The notes below the pieces were generated by a model. It was not told the DNA's origin and did no database searches. It worked only from the letters and a program-made list of their open reading frames with translations. A stretch of 64,000 nt of DNA from NCBI RefSeq assembly GCF_029581275.1, contig NZ_CP120742.1:2640501-2704500 (forward strand), read 5' to 3'. Shown here one piece after another: positions 49,239 to 57,197 of the stretch; within the stretch, counting starts at the first letter, position 1; the number at the start of each line of letters is the position of its first letter. The translations under genes and the position numbers were made by a program. The DNA comes from Micromonospora sp. WMMD1155 (GTDB lineage Bacteria; Actinomycetota; Actinomycetes; Mycobacteriales; Micromonosporaceae).

Positions 49239-49718
49239 ATGCGCTGGACAGTGCTCGACTCACCGATCGGCGAGTTCTCCGTCGCCACCGACGGCACGAA
49301 CGTCTGCGGCGCCGCCTTCGGCCGGGTCGAAGCAGCCGTCGACGAGCCCGGCGACGCGTTGTCCCAGCAGGCCGTGACCGAGCTGCGGGCGTACTTCGCC
49401 GGTGAGCTGACCGGCTTCGGCATCCCGGTGTCGATGCCCCGGGGCTCCGACTTCGAGCGGGCCGTGTGGCGGGAGATGACCCGAATCCCCTACGGGGAGA
49501 CGCTGACGTACGGCGAGGTGGCGCGCCTGGTCGGCGATGCCGGGGCGGCGCGGGCGGTGGGCGTGGCCTGCAACCGCAATCCGGTGCCGGTGATCGTGCC
49601 GTGTCACCGGATCGTCGGCGCGGGCGGCAAGCTGGTCGGCTTCGGTGGAGGCCTGCCGCGCAAGATCAAGCTGTTGGAGTTGGAAGCCGCTGTCGCCCTG
49701 CGGCACGCGTGGTCCTAG
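49239..49718 (+). CDS. ogt: Methylated-DNA-protein cysteine methyltransferase
   Basis: 159 residues. Removes alkyl groups from O6-guanine by transfer to its own Cys122, in the motif VIVPCHRIVG. The DNA-binding helix has YGEVARLVGDAGAARAVG and the Asn hinge is in ACNRNPVP. GGGGAGA lies about 15 bases before the ATG at 49239. Single-domain form, no Ada regulatory domain. Confidence 0.95.
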   Translation: MRWTVLDSPIGEFSVATDGTNVCGAAFGRVEAAVDEPGDALSQQAVTELRAYFAGELTGFGIPVSMPRGSDFERAVWREMTRIPYGETLTYGEVARLVGDAGAARAVGVACNRNPVPVIVPCHRIVGAGGKLVGFGGGLPRKIKLLELEAAVALRHAWS

Positions 49719-49992
49719 ACCGCCTGGCCGATGTCCCCGGGTGACCGCCGCCGACGGCGGTCCGACATCGCCAGCGGGCGACCGCCTAGATCCACTCCAG
49801 TTCACCGAAACGGCGGTATCCGCCTGGCCGGGATACCCCGACATCGCCGAACCCGAGTCGATCAAGCCCGTCGGCATCACGAAACCTGACAGACGCCCAC
49901 CCGGCGACCTGCGGCTGTGGCGGTGAGAACGATTCGGCCGACTAGTTGGCGCTGCGGCTGTCGCCGTACCTGGAGATGACGAGCTGACACGC
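49719..49992. other. Gap between convergent ogt and ino1
   Basis: About 275 bases without a gene, holding the second copy of the palindromic repeat (49801-49864) and, at its right edge, the ino1 terminator. Confidence 0.5.
49801..49864. repeat. Palindromic repeat, relative of 29937-30017
   Basis: GGTATCCGCCTGGCCGGGATACC forms an imperfect hairpin, followed by CCGACATCGCCGAACCCGAG and TCGATCA. The minus strand of 29937-30000 shows the same order GGTATC, GGGATACCCC, GCGAAC, GAGTCGATCA. Together they define a dispersed intergenic repeat family. Confidence 0.55.
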
Positions 49993-50028
49993 GGCGAGGG
50001 CCGGGTCCGTTCGGACCCGGCCCTCGCC
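49993..50028 (-). terminator. Terminator of ino1
   Basis: GGCGAGGGCCGGGTCCG pairs perfectly with CGGACCCGGCCCTCGCC (17 base pairs, tiny loop) 22 bases after the ino1 stop. Confidence 0.85.
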
Positions 50029-50050
50029 GGTGCTGGTGGTGTTCAGCGGG

Positions 50051-51130
50051 TCAGCGCGCGACCTCACCGGCGATGAACTCCTCGACGGCCTGGTGGGCGT
50101 CGTGGTCGGCGTACTGCACCGGCGGGGACTTCATGAAGTACGACGACGCCGACAGGATCGGGCCGCCGATCTTCCGGTCCAGCGCGATCTTCGCGGCGCG
50201 GACCGCGTCGATGATGACGCCGGCCGAGTTCGGCGAGTCCCACACCTCGAGCTTGAGCTCGGCGTTCAGCGGGGTGTCACCGAACGAGCGGCCCTCCAGG
50301 CGGATGTACGCCCACTTGCGGTCGTCCAGCCACGGCACGTGGTCCGACGGGCCGATGTGCACGTCGCTCTTGCTCATCTCGTGCGGGATCTGCGAGGTGA
50401 CCGACTGGGTCTTCGAAATCTTCTTCGAGACCAGCCGCTTGCGCTCCAGCATGTTCATGAAGTCCATGTTGCCGCCGAAGTTGAGCTGGTACGTGCGCAG
50501 CAGCTCGACGCCCCGGTCTTCGAAGAGCTTCGCGAGAGCGCGGTGCACGATGGTCGCGCCGACCTGGCTCTTGATGTCGTCGCCGACGATCGGCAGGCCC
50601 GCGTCCTCGAACTTCTTGGCCCACTCGGGGTCGGAGGCGATGAAGACCGGCAGGGCGTTGACGAACGCGCAACCGGCGTCGATCGCAGCCTGCGCGTAGA
50701 ACTTGGCGGCCTGCTCGGAGCCGACCGGGAGGTAGCAGACGACGACGTCGACCTGCGCGTCGCGCAGCGCCTGCGCCACGTCGACGGGGGTGGCGTCGGA
50801 CTCCTCGACGATCTCGCGGTAGTACTGGCCCAGACCGTCGAAGGTCGGGCCGCGCTGCACGCTGACGCCGGTCGGCGGCACGTCACAGAGCTTGATGGTG
50901 TTGTTCTCGCTGGCGACGATCGCCTCCGCGAGGTCCATGCCCACCTTCTTGGCGTCCACGTCGAATGCCGCGACGAACTCCACGGCGTTGACGTGGTAGT
51001 CGCCGAAGGCGACGTGCATGAGACCCGGGACGCGGTCGTTCGGGTCGGCATTCCGGTAGTACTCGACGCCCTGAACCAGGGACGAGGCGCAGTTACCCAC
51101 ACCGACGATGGCGACGCGGACGGAGCCCAT
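50051..51130 (-). CDS. ino1: Inositol-3-phosphate synthase
   Basis: 359 residues. Converts glucose 6-phosphate to inositol 3-phosphate with NAD, the first step towards phosphatidylinositol and mycothiol. NAD site [17 protein letters not shown], catalytic region [30 protein letters not shown] with its Lys residues, and [23 protein letters not shown] lies nine bases before the ATG at 51130. It follows padR after 23 bases, as Rv0046c follows Rv0047c in M. tuberculosis. Confidence 0.96.
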   Translation of the reverse strand: MGSVRVAIVGVGNCASSLVQGVEYYRNADPNDRVPGLMHVAFGDYHVNAVEFVAAFDVDAKKVGMDLAEAIVASENNTIKLCDVPPTGVSVQRGPTFDGLGQYYREIVEESDATPVDVAQALRDAQVDVVVCYLPVGSEQAAKFYAQAAIDAGCAFVNALPVFIASDPEWAKKFEDAGLPIVGDDIKSQVGATIVHRALAKLFEDRGVELLRTYQLNFGGNMDFMNMLERKRLVSKKISKTQSVTSQIPHEMSKSDVHIGPSDHVPWLDDRKWAYIRLEGRSFGDTPLNAELKLEVWDSPNSAGVIIDAVRAAKIALDRKIGGPILSASSYFMKSPPVQYADHDAHQAVEEFIAGEVAR

Positions 51131-51153
51131 AGCGTCTGCCTCCTTCTTTTCTG

Positions 51154-51792
51154 TCACGGCCGCTCATTCCTGGTCTCTCCAGGCGGAGGCGGGCTGTTGT
51201 CTTCTCGTCGGCCGCCGGCTGTCCCGATGTTCGGGACCGTCGGGGCTCGGCCGGAGCGCTCGTTGGCGATGAGCTCCTCCAGCCAGCGGACCTCGCGCTC
51301 ACAGGCATCAAGACCGTGGCGCTGCAGTTCCAGCGTGTAAGCGTCGAGGCGCTCGGCCGCCCGGCCCAGCACGTCGCGAAGCCCTTCGCGACGCTCCTCG
51401 ATCTTGCGGCGGCGACCCTCCAGAATGCGCAGGCGGGTCGCCTGGTCGGTCCGGGCGAAGAACGCGAAGTGCACCCCGAAGCCCGTGTCGTCGTACGTCT
51501 CGGGCCCGGCCTGTGCGATCAGTTGGGCGAAGCGTTCCTTGCCCTCCGCGGTGATTTTGTAGACCACCCGACCTCGTCGGCTGGTCAGCGCGGGAACCTC
51601 CTCGGCAGTGGCGGGTGTCTCGGCAGCTTCGGTGATCCATCCCGCCGCCTGCAGCCTGCGCAGGGTCGGGTAGAGCGAGCCGTAGCTGATCGCCGCCCGG
51701 ATCGCGCCGAGTTTGGCGGTCAACTCCTTGCGCAGCTCGTAGCCGTGCATCGGAGACTCCTGCAGGAGGCCGAGGATGGCGAACTCGAGCAC
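51154..51792 (-). CDS. PadR-family transcriptional regulator
   Basis: 212 residues from GTG. N-terminal winged helix with the PadR signature [21 protein letters not shown] and [19 protein letters not shown]; a helical C-terminal dimer domain follows ([22 protein letters not shown]). It precedes ino1 and likely controls padR-ino1. A 23-base perfect palindrome 45 bases upstream is the natural operator candidate. The last 25 residues are Pro/Arg/Gly-rich. Confidence 0.93.
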   Translation of the reverse strand: MLEFAILGLLQESPMHGYELRKELTAKLGAIRAAISYGSLYPTLRRLQAAGWITEAAETPATAEEVPALTSRRGRVVYKITAEGKERFAQLIAQAGPETYDDTGFGVHFAFFARTDQATRLRILEGRRRKIEERREGLRDVLGRAAERLDAYTLELQRHGLDACEREVRWLEELIANERSGRAPTVPNIGTAGGRREDNSPPPPGETRNERP

Positions 51793-51836
51793 TGGCCGCC
51801 CTCTCTTTACCCTCCGGCATGAAGTGGTAACCGCCG

Positions 51837-51859
51837 CGATGTATCGGACCGATACATCG
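51837..51859. promoter_or_regulatory. Perfect 23-base palindrome, likely PadR operator
   Basis: CGATGTATCGG-A-CCGATACATCG: two 11-base arms around one base. The ATGT...ACAT outer halves resemble known PadR operators (ATGT-N8-ACAT), with a wider spacer. It lies in the 175-base divergent gap between padR and the DUF5318 gene. Confidence 0.65.
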
Positions 51860-51954
51860 CACGTTAGCGGCTCGCACCGGCCAGGGCAAACCCCCTCTCC
51901 GAGATGTCATCGTCACGGATCGTGAGCGTGGTCGCCTGCTCGGGCCGGACCGCG

Positions 51955-51960
51955 TACCCT
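51955..51960 (+). promoter_or_regulatory. -10 element of the DUF5318 gene
   Basis: TACCCT fits TAnnnT and ends seven bases before the ATG at 51968, with no ribosome site between, so the mRNA is probably leaderless. Confidence 0.45.
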
Positions 51961-51967
51961 TCTCCGC

Positions 51968-52414
51968 ATGCGTACGCAGCGCCAGGTCGTCGACTACTCG
52001 CTCCAGAAGCGAGCAGTGCTGCGTGAGCTTCTGGCGGGCCGGGTCGGCACCTACGACGTCTGCGACGCGTCGCCGTACCTGAAGAACGCCGCCCGCTTCC
52101 ACGGTGAGCCGACCGACCGGCGCTGCCCGATCTGCCGCAGCGAGAACCTGACCCTCGTCCACTACATTTACGGCGACGAGCTCAAGCAGTCCGCCGGACA
52201 GGCCCGGACACTCGCCGAGTTGCCCGTGCTGGCGATGACGCTGCGTGAGTTCCAGGTCTTCGTGGTCGAGGTGTGCCTCGGCTGTGACTGGAACCATCTC
52301 GTCGAGCAGTACCTGCTCGGCCGGGACGGACTGACCGGCGACGGCGACGGCACCGGCGAGCCGGATGTGGCGGCCGAGGTTGCGGGTCGGCGGAGGCGAG
52401 AGGCGCAACGGTGA
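51968..52414 (+). CDS. DUF5318 family protein
   Basis: 148 residues. Four Cys form a zinc-ribbon-like pair of knuckles, RCPICRSE and VCLGCDWN, separated by 55 residues; between them is LVHYIYGDELKQSAGQARTLAELP. N-terminal QVVDYSLQKRAVLRELLAGRV. The family is widespread in actinobacteria directly before the PBP gene ponA; its function is unknown. The C-terminus is Asp/Gly- then Arg-rich. Confidence 0.88.
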   Translation: MRTQRQVVDYSLQKRAVLRELLAGRVGTYDVCDASPYLKNAARFHGEPTDRRCPICRSENLTLVHYIYGDELKQSAGQARTLAELPVLAMTLREFQVFVVEVCLGCDWNHLVEQYLLGRDGLTGDGDGTGEPDVAAEVAGRRRREAQR

Positions 52415-52611
52415 ACGCAGCAGGTTGGACCGGCCCCGGGGCGGTAGACGAAACCCGGGACGGTCGACCGCTCGTTAGTCCGATTGGCCCGATTGATACT
52501 GCAAGTACCACGGTGAACCGGCATCCCCGTGCCGGCGTCCCGGGTGAAGCAACTCACGGCAACCCGGTGGCGGCGCAGCAGCGCCCCACCGCGACCGGCA
52601 GGGTGTGAGGA

Positions 52612-55479
52612 ATGAACTCGTACGGCGATCCCAGTTCTGCGCGCGGACGGGCCCAGTACCCGGGCCCGGACGGTGACCCCGGACCGGGCGCGGCCGACGC
52701 GTACGGCCGATCCGGCGGCGACTCCCGCGCCGGTGGCTGGTCGGCCTCGGAGGGCGGCGCGGCGACCCCGGGCCGTGCCTCGGTGACACCACGCGCAGCC
52801 GGCGGGCGGGCCACCGTCGGCGGATCCGCCTCGGTGCCGCGCGGCACCGCCGCGGCGGCCGGTTCCGCCTCGGTGGGTTCGGCGGCCCCGGGGCGCTCCG
52901 GGCGGGCGTCGGTGCCGGTGTCGCCGGCACCGGGTGCGGCAGCCGGACGTGCCGGCGCGGGCCGGGCCTCGGTGCCCGTGTCCCCGGCGCCCGGTGCACC
53001 GGCGGGTCGGGCCGCGGTCGGTGCCGCCGCCGTCGGTGCGGCCTCGGTCGGCACCGCCTCGGCGGGCCGGGCCAGTGTCGGCTCCGCGTCGGTGGGTGGC
53101 CGTGCCGCCGTCGCACGGGCGAGCGTCTCACCGGTCTCCGGTGGCCCTGGCGGCCCTGGTGGTCCCGGCGGACCCAACGGGCCGGGCCGGGGCGGCCGTG
53201 GCGCGGGTGACTCGGGCGCCGCGGCGCGGGCGAAGAAGCGCAAGCGGATGAACCTGATGATCGCCGCGTTCGCGGCCTTCATCATGCTCGCCGGCATCGG
53301 TGTGGTCGGGTTCACCTACTACTCGACCAACGTGGTCATGCCCGACGAGTTGCCGTTGCCGCTGTCCACCACGGTCTACGCCAAGGACGGCAAGACCCCG
53401 CTGGCCAAGCTGGGCAGCGAGAACCGCACCTTCGTCACCATCAACCAGATCCCACAGCACGTGCAGGACGCGGTGGCGGCAGCCGAGGACCGGAACTTCT
53501 ACCGGCACTCGGGCGTCGACTACAAGGGCATCGTCCGGGCGGGCTGGAACAACATCTCCGGCGGCGACAAGCAGGGTGCGTCGACGATCACCCAGCAGTA
53601 CGCCCGCAACGCGTTCGAGAACCTTCAGGACGACACGTACGGCCGGAAGGTGAAGGAGGCGATCCTCGCCTCCAAGCTCAACGACGCGTACAGCAAGCCG
53701 GAGATCATGCAGCACTACCTCAACGTGATCTACTTCGGGCGCGGTGCCTACGGCATCGAGGCCGCGGCGCAGACCTACTTCGGCAAGTCCGCGAAGGACC
53801 TCAGCGTGGGTGAGGGCGCGGTGCTCGCCGCGGTCATCAAGCAGCCGGTGGCCAGCGACACCCACAAGGGGTTCGACCCGGCGGTCAACCTGCCCGACGC
53901 CAAGGCGCGGTGGGACTACGTGATCGGCGGCATGAAGAAGGAAGGCTGGGTGGACGCGCCCAACCGACCCGCGTCGCCCACCGAGTACCCGAAGGTGCTG
54001 CCGCCGAAGAAGGGCGGCAACGGGTTCGGTGTCGACAGCCCGCGCGGCAACGTCATCAACTACGTCCGGCAGGAGATGGACGCGATGGGCCTCTGCTCCG
54101 ACACCGGAGCGGAGGGCAAGGTGAGCTGCGTCGACGCGCTGCGCGACGGCGGCTACCGGATCACCACCACCATCGACCCGAAGTTGCAGACCGCCGCCGA
54201 GAACATCGCGATGCAGTCGAAGAAGGGCTCCGAGCTCAACGACCAGCCGAAGAACCTGATGGCGGCGATGGTGTCGATCGACCCGAAGAAGGGTCGAGTG
54301 CTCGCCTACTACGGCGGCGACAGCGGTGCCGATTTCGACTACGCCGGCAAGAACACCGACAAGAACGGTGACCTGACCGGTGGCCACCAGCCGGGCTCGT
54401 CGATGAAGGTGTACACCCTGGCCGCCGCGATCGAGGCCGGCATCTCGGTCAAGTCGCACTGGGACCCCACGCCGTACAAGCCCGAGGGCTCCGCGGTCGC
54501 GATCGGCAACGCCGGCCGCACCAACCTCAAGTGTGGCAAGTGGTGCACCCTCGAAGAGTCGACGATCCAGTCGTACAACGTGCCGTTCTACTGGGTCGCC
54601 GACACGATCGGTGCAGGCAAGGTGGTCGACATGGCCCGCAAGGCCGGCGTGACCACCATGTGGGGCGTCGACCCGCCGCAGGCCTTCGACCTGTCGAAGA
54701 AGGGCCCCAACCCGTTCGACAACTACACCGCCTTCGGCAAGTACCCGATCACCGTGTTCGACCACGCCAACGCCATGGCGACGTTCGCCAACGACGGCAA
54801 GTACATCAAGGCCCACTTCGTCCTCAAGGTCGAGCAGCAGGAGAAGGACACCGGTAAGTGGAAGGTGGTCGGCAGCGAGCGCATCAAGCCCGAGCAGCGG
54901 ATCTCCAAGAAGGTCACCGACGAGGTCACCGCCGTCCTGAAGCAGATCCCCGGGGCCGGGTCGAACAACATGTCGCTGGAGAGCGGCCGTCAGGCCGCCG
55001 CCAAGACCGGCACCTGGGAGTACGACAAGGACGACAACTCGCACGCCTGGACGGTGGGCTACACCCCGCAGAACGCCACTGCGGTATGGGTCGGTAGCAA
55101 GGACCCGAAGAAGCCGGAGATCCGGCTCGCCAGCGGCAAGGACATCGGTGGTTCGACGCTCCCCGGCCCGATCTGGGAGAAGTTCATGAACGCCGCCCTC
55201 AAGGGCCAGGAGGAGATCCCCCTGCCCAGCGTCACCGGCGAGGGTGACGTCACGAAGGGCAACGGCAAGGAGCCGGTGGCCCCGCCACCGCCGCCGGGCG
55301 GCCAGCCGGGCGGGCCGCAGTGCGACCCGCTCACCGACCCGTTCTGCCCGCGCGGCGGTCTCCCCGGCGGTAACCCCGGGGGCAACCCCGGCGGGAACCC
55401 AGGTGGTAATCCCGGTGGCCCGGGAGGCGGTGGTGGCGGCGGTGGAGTGCTGCCCGGCCTACCGCCCAACCGAGACTGA
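52612..55479 (+). CDS. ponA: Class A penicillin-binding protein (ponA type)
   Basis: 955 residues. Bifunctional cell-wall synthase. A disordered cytoplasmic tail of about 210 residues (Ala/Gly/Ser/Val repeats such as GRASVPVSPAPGA) precedes one membrane helix (about 215-236). Transglycosylase: AAAEDRNFYRHSGVDYKG (Glu near 291) and GASTITQQYARN. Transpeptidase: Ser596 in GSSMK, SYN at 654-656, KTGT at 798-801. The end is Pro/Gly-rich with GGNPGGNP-type repeats; no PASTA domain. GTGAGGA lies just before the ATG. Confidence 0.96.
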   Translation: MNSYGDPSSARGRAQYPGPDGDPGPGAADAYGRSGGDSRAGGWSASEGGAATPGRASVTPRAAGGRATVGGSASVPRGTAAAAGSASVGSAAPGRSGRASVPVSPAPGAAAGRAGAGRASVPVSPAPGAPAGRAAVGAAAVGAASVGTASAGRASVGSASVGGRAAVARASVSPVSGGPGGPGGPGGPNGPGRGGRGAGDSGAAARAKKRKRMNLMIAAFAAFIMLAGIGVVGFTYYSTNVVMPDELPLPLSTTVYAKDGKTPLAKLGSENRTFVTINQIPQHVQDAVAAAEDRNFYRHSGVDYKGIVRAGWNNISGGDKQGASTITQQYARNAFENLQDDTYGRKVKEAILASKLNDAYSKPEIMQHYLNVIYFGRGAYGIEAAAQTYFGKSAKDLSVGEGAVLAAVIKQPVASDTHKGFDPAVNLPDAKARWDYVIGGMKKEGWVDAPNRPASPTEYPKVLPPKKGGNGFGVDSPRGNVINYVRQEMDAMGLCSDTGAEGKVSCVDALRDGGYRITTTIDPKLQTAAENIAMQSKKGSELNDQPKNLMAAMVSIDPKKGRVLAYYGGDSGADFDYAGKNTDKNGDLTGGHQPGSSMKVYTLAAAIEAGISVKSHWDPTPYKPEGSAVAIGNAGRTNLKCGKWCTLEESTIQSYNVPFYWVADTIGAGKVVDMARKAGVTTMWGVDPPQAFDLSKKGPNPFDNYTAFGKYPITVFDHANAMATFANDGKYIKAHFVLKVEQQEKDTGKWKVVGSERIKPEQRISKKVTDEVTAVLKQIPGAGSNNMSLESGRQAAAKTGTWEYDKDDNSHAWTVGYTPQNATAVWVGSKDPKKPEIRLASGKDIGGSTLPGPIWEKFMNAALKGQEEIPLPSVTGEGDVTKGNGKEPVAPPPPPGGQPGGPQCDPLTDPFCPRGGLPGGNPGGNPGGNPGGNPGGPGGGGGGGGVLPGLPPNRD

Positions 55480-55601
55480 CCCGTACCCTCCGCACACCGC
55501 CGCCGGCCGGACGACACGTCCCGCCGGCGGCGGTGTTCGTACCCGGGATCTCCGCGTCGGGACGGGACGGGCACCCCTTCCGTACGGCAGGATGCCTCTT
55601 C

Positions 55602-57104
55602 ATGAGCACCCAGTCGACGCCCGGCATCGACGACGCCGGTACCACCGACCACCCGTCGCGCTCCGACGGATTCGTCCGCGGCATGTCCAGCGCGATCGGC
55701 GGACCGCTGGGCGACCACGCGACAGCGCTGGACCGCCCGGCGGGCCGGGACCATCGTTTCTGGACCGCCGTCCGGATCGTGCTGGCGCTGGTATGTCTCA
55801 CGCTCGCGCTGCACTGGGTGCAGAAGTCGCCCTGTCAGGACGGCGCCTGGCAGAACAACGTCCAGTACACGCGCTTCTGCTACACCGACGTCCTCGCCCT
55901 CTACTACGCCGAAGGGCTCAACGAGGGCAAGGTGCCCTACCGCGACCACCCCGTCGAGTACCCGGTGCTGACCGGCTACTTCATGGGGGCGCTGGGCCTG
56001 CCGGTGCACGCCATCGGCGACGGCGACCCGAGCATCAACCAGGGCCAGTGGTTCTACAACCTCAACGCGCTGGTGCTGGGCGCGCTCGCGGTGGCCACCG
56101 TGGCGGTGATCCTGGCCCTGCGCCGCCGACGACCCTGGGACGCGGCGATGTTCGCGCTCGCCCCGGCTCTGGTGCTCACCGCCACCGTCAACTGGGATCT
56201 GCTCGCCATCGGATTGGCCGCCTTCGGCCTGCTGGCCTGGGCGCGGAAACGACCGGCCGTGGCCGGTGTGCTGCTCGGGCTCGCCGGCGCGGCGAAACTC
56301 TGGCCGCTGTTCCTGCTCGGGCCGATCCTCGTCCTGGCGTTGCGCGCCGACCGGCTCCGCGCCGCGCTCGTCGCCACCGGTACGGCGATCGCGGCCGTGG
56401 TGCTGGTGAACCTGCCGGCCGCACGCGCCTACCCGGAGAACTGGGACCGGTTCTTCGAACTCAACACCACCCGGCCCATCGACTGGGGCACGCTCTGGTA
56501 CATCGGGCGTTACCTGGACGGCAAGGTCGGCAACGACCCCGGGCAGCTCGGCCCGTTCGAGTGGCTGAACGCCAACATCCCCACCCTCAACACCATCTCG
56601 TACGCGTTGTTCGGGCTGGCCTGCCTCGGTGTGGCAGTGCTGGCGCTGCGCGCGCCGCGCCGACCGCGGCTGGCGCAGCTCGCCTTCCTGGTGGTCGCGG
56701 CGTTCCTCATCTTCAGCAAGGTGTGGTCCCAGCAGTTCGTGCTCTGGCTGCTGCCGCTGGTGGTGCTGGCCCGTCCGAAGTGGGGTGCCTTCCTGGCCTG
56801 GCAGATCGCCGAGGTCTGCTACTTCGTCGCCTTCTACGGTGAACTGCTCGGGGCGGCCACCAGTCGCCCGGTCTTCCCGGAGGGGGTGTTCGTGCTGGCC
56901 TCGACGTTGCGGCTGACCACTGTCGTGGTGCTCTGCGTGCTCGTCGTCCAGGAGATCCTGCACCCCGAACGGGACGCGGTGCGGGCGACCTACCCGGACG
57001 ACCCGGACGGCGGCGTGCTCGACGGCGCGCCGGACGCCCCCTGGCTGGACCGCTGGCGCCTACCTACGAAAAGCGAACCCCCGCGAGAGCCGGCAACCAC
57101 TTGA
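55602..57104 (+). CDS. Glycosyltransferase family 87 membrane protein
   Basis: 500 residues, about ten membrane helices. DHPVEYPVLTGYFMGAL and ATVNWDLLAIGLAAFGLLAW are signatures of the polyprenyl-phosphate-mannose-dependent GT87 family, which mannosylates lipoarabinomannan-type glycolipids at the outer face. The place after ponA equals Rv0051 in M. tuberculosis. I chose the ATG at 55602; the sequence before it is not protein-like. A CAGGAT -10-like element lies eight bases upstream. Substrate not proven. Confidence 0.88.
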   Translation: MSTQSTPGIDDAGTTDHPSRSDGFVRGMSSAIGGPLGDHATALDRPAGRDHRFWTAVRIVLALVCLTLALHWVQKSPCQDGAWQNNVQYTRFCYTDVLALYYAEGLNEGKVPYRDHPVEYPVLTGYFMGALGLPVHAIGDGDPSINQGQWFYNLNALVLGALAVATVAVILALRRRRPWDAAMFALAPALVLTATVNWDLLAIGLAAFGLLAWARKRPAVAGVLLGLAGAAKLWPLFLLGPILVLALRADRLRAALVATGTAIAAVVLVNLPAARAYPENWDRFFELNTTRPIDWGTLWYIGRYLDGKVGNDPGQLGPFEWLNANIPTLNTISYALFGLACLGVAVLALRAPRRPRLAQLAFLVVAAFLIFSKVWSQQFVLWLLPLVVLARPKWGAFLAWQIAEVCYFVAFYGELLGAATSRPVFPEGVFVLASTLRLTTVVVLCVLVVQEILHPERDAVRATYPDDPDGGVLDGAPDAPWLDRWRLPTKSEPPREPATT

Positions 57105-57145
57105 TTTCTTAGGCGCAACGCGGCCCGCACCACGTCAGGTTTCTC

Positions 57146-57177
57146 GGGGAGCCCGCCCGGAGCCGGGTGGGCTCCCC
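57146..57177. terminator. Shared terminator between convergent membrane genes
   Basis: GGGGAGCCCGCCCGG pairs with CCGGGTGGGCTCCCC (one G-T pair), 42 bases after the GT87 stop and 20 bases before the stop of the gene at 57198. Confidence 0.8.
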
Positions 57178-57197
57178 GGAAAACCGCAGTAGAGCTT

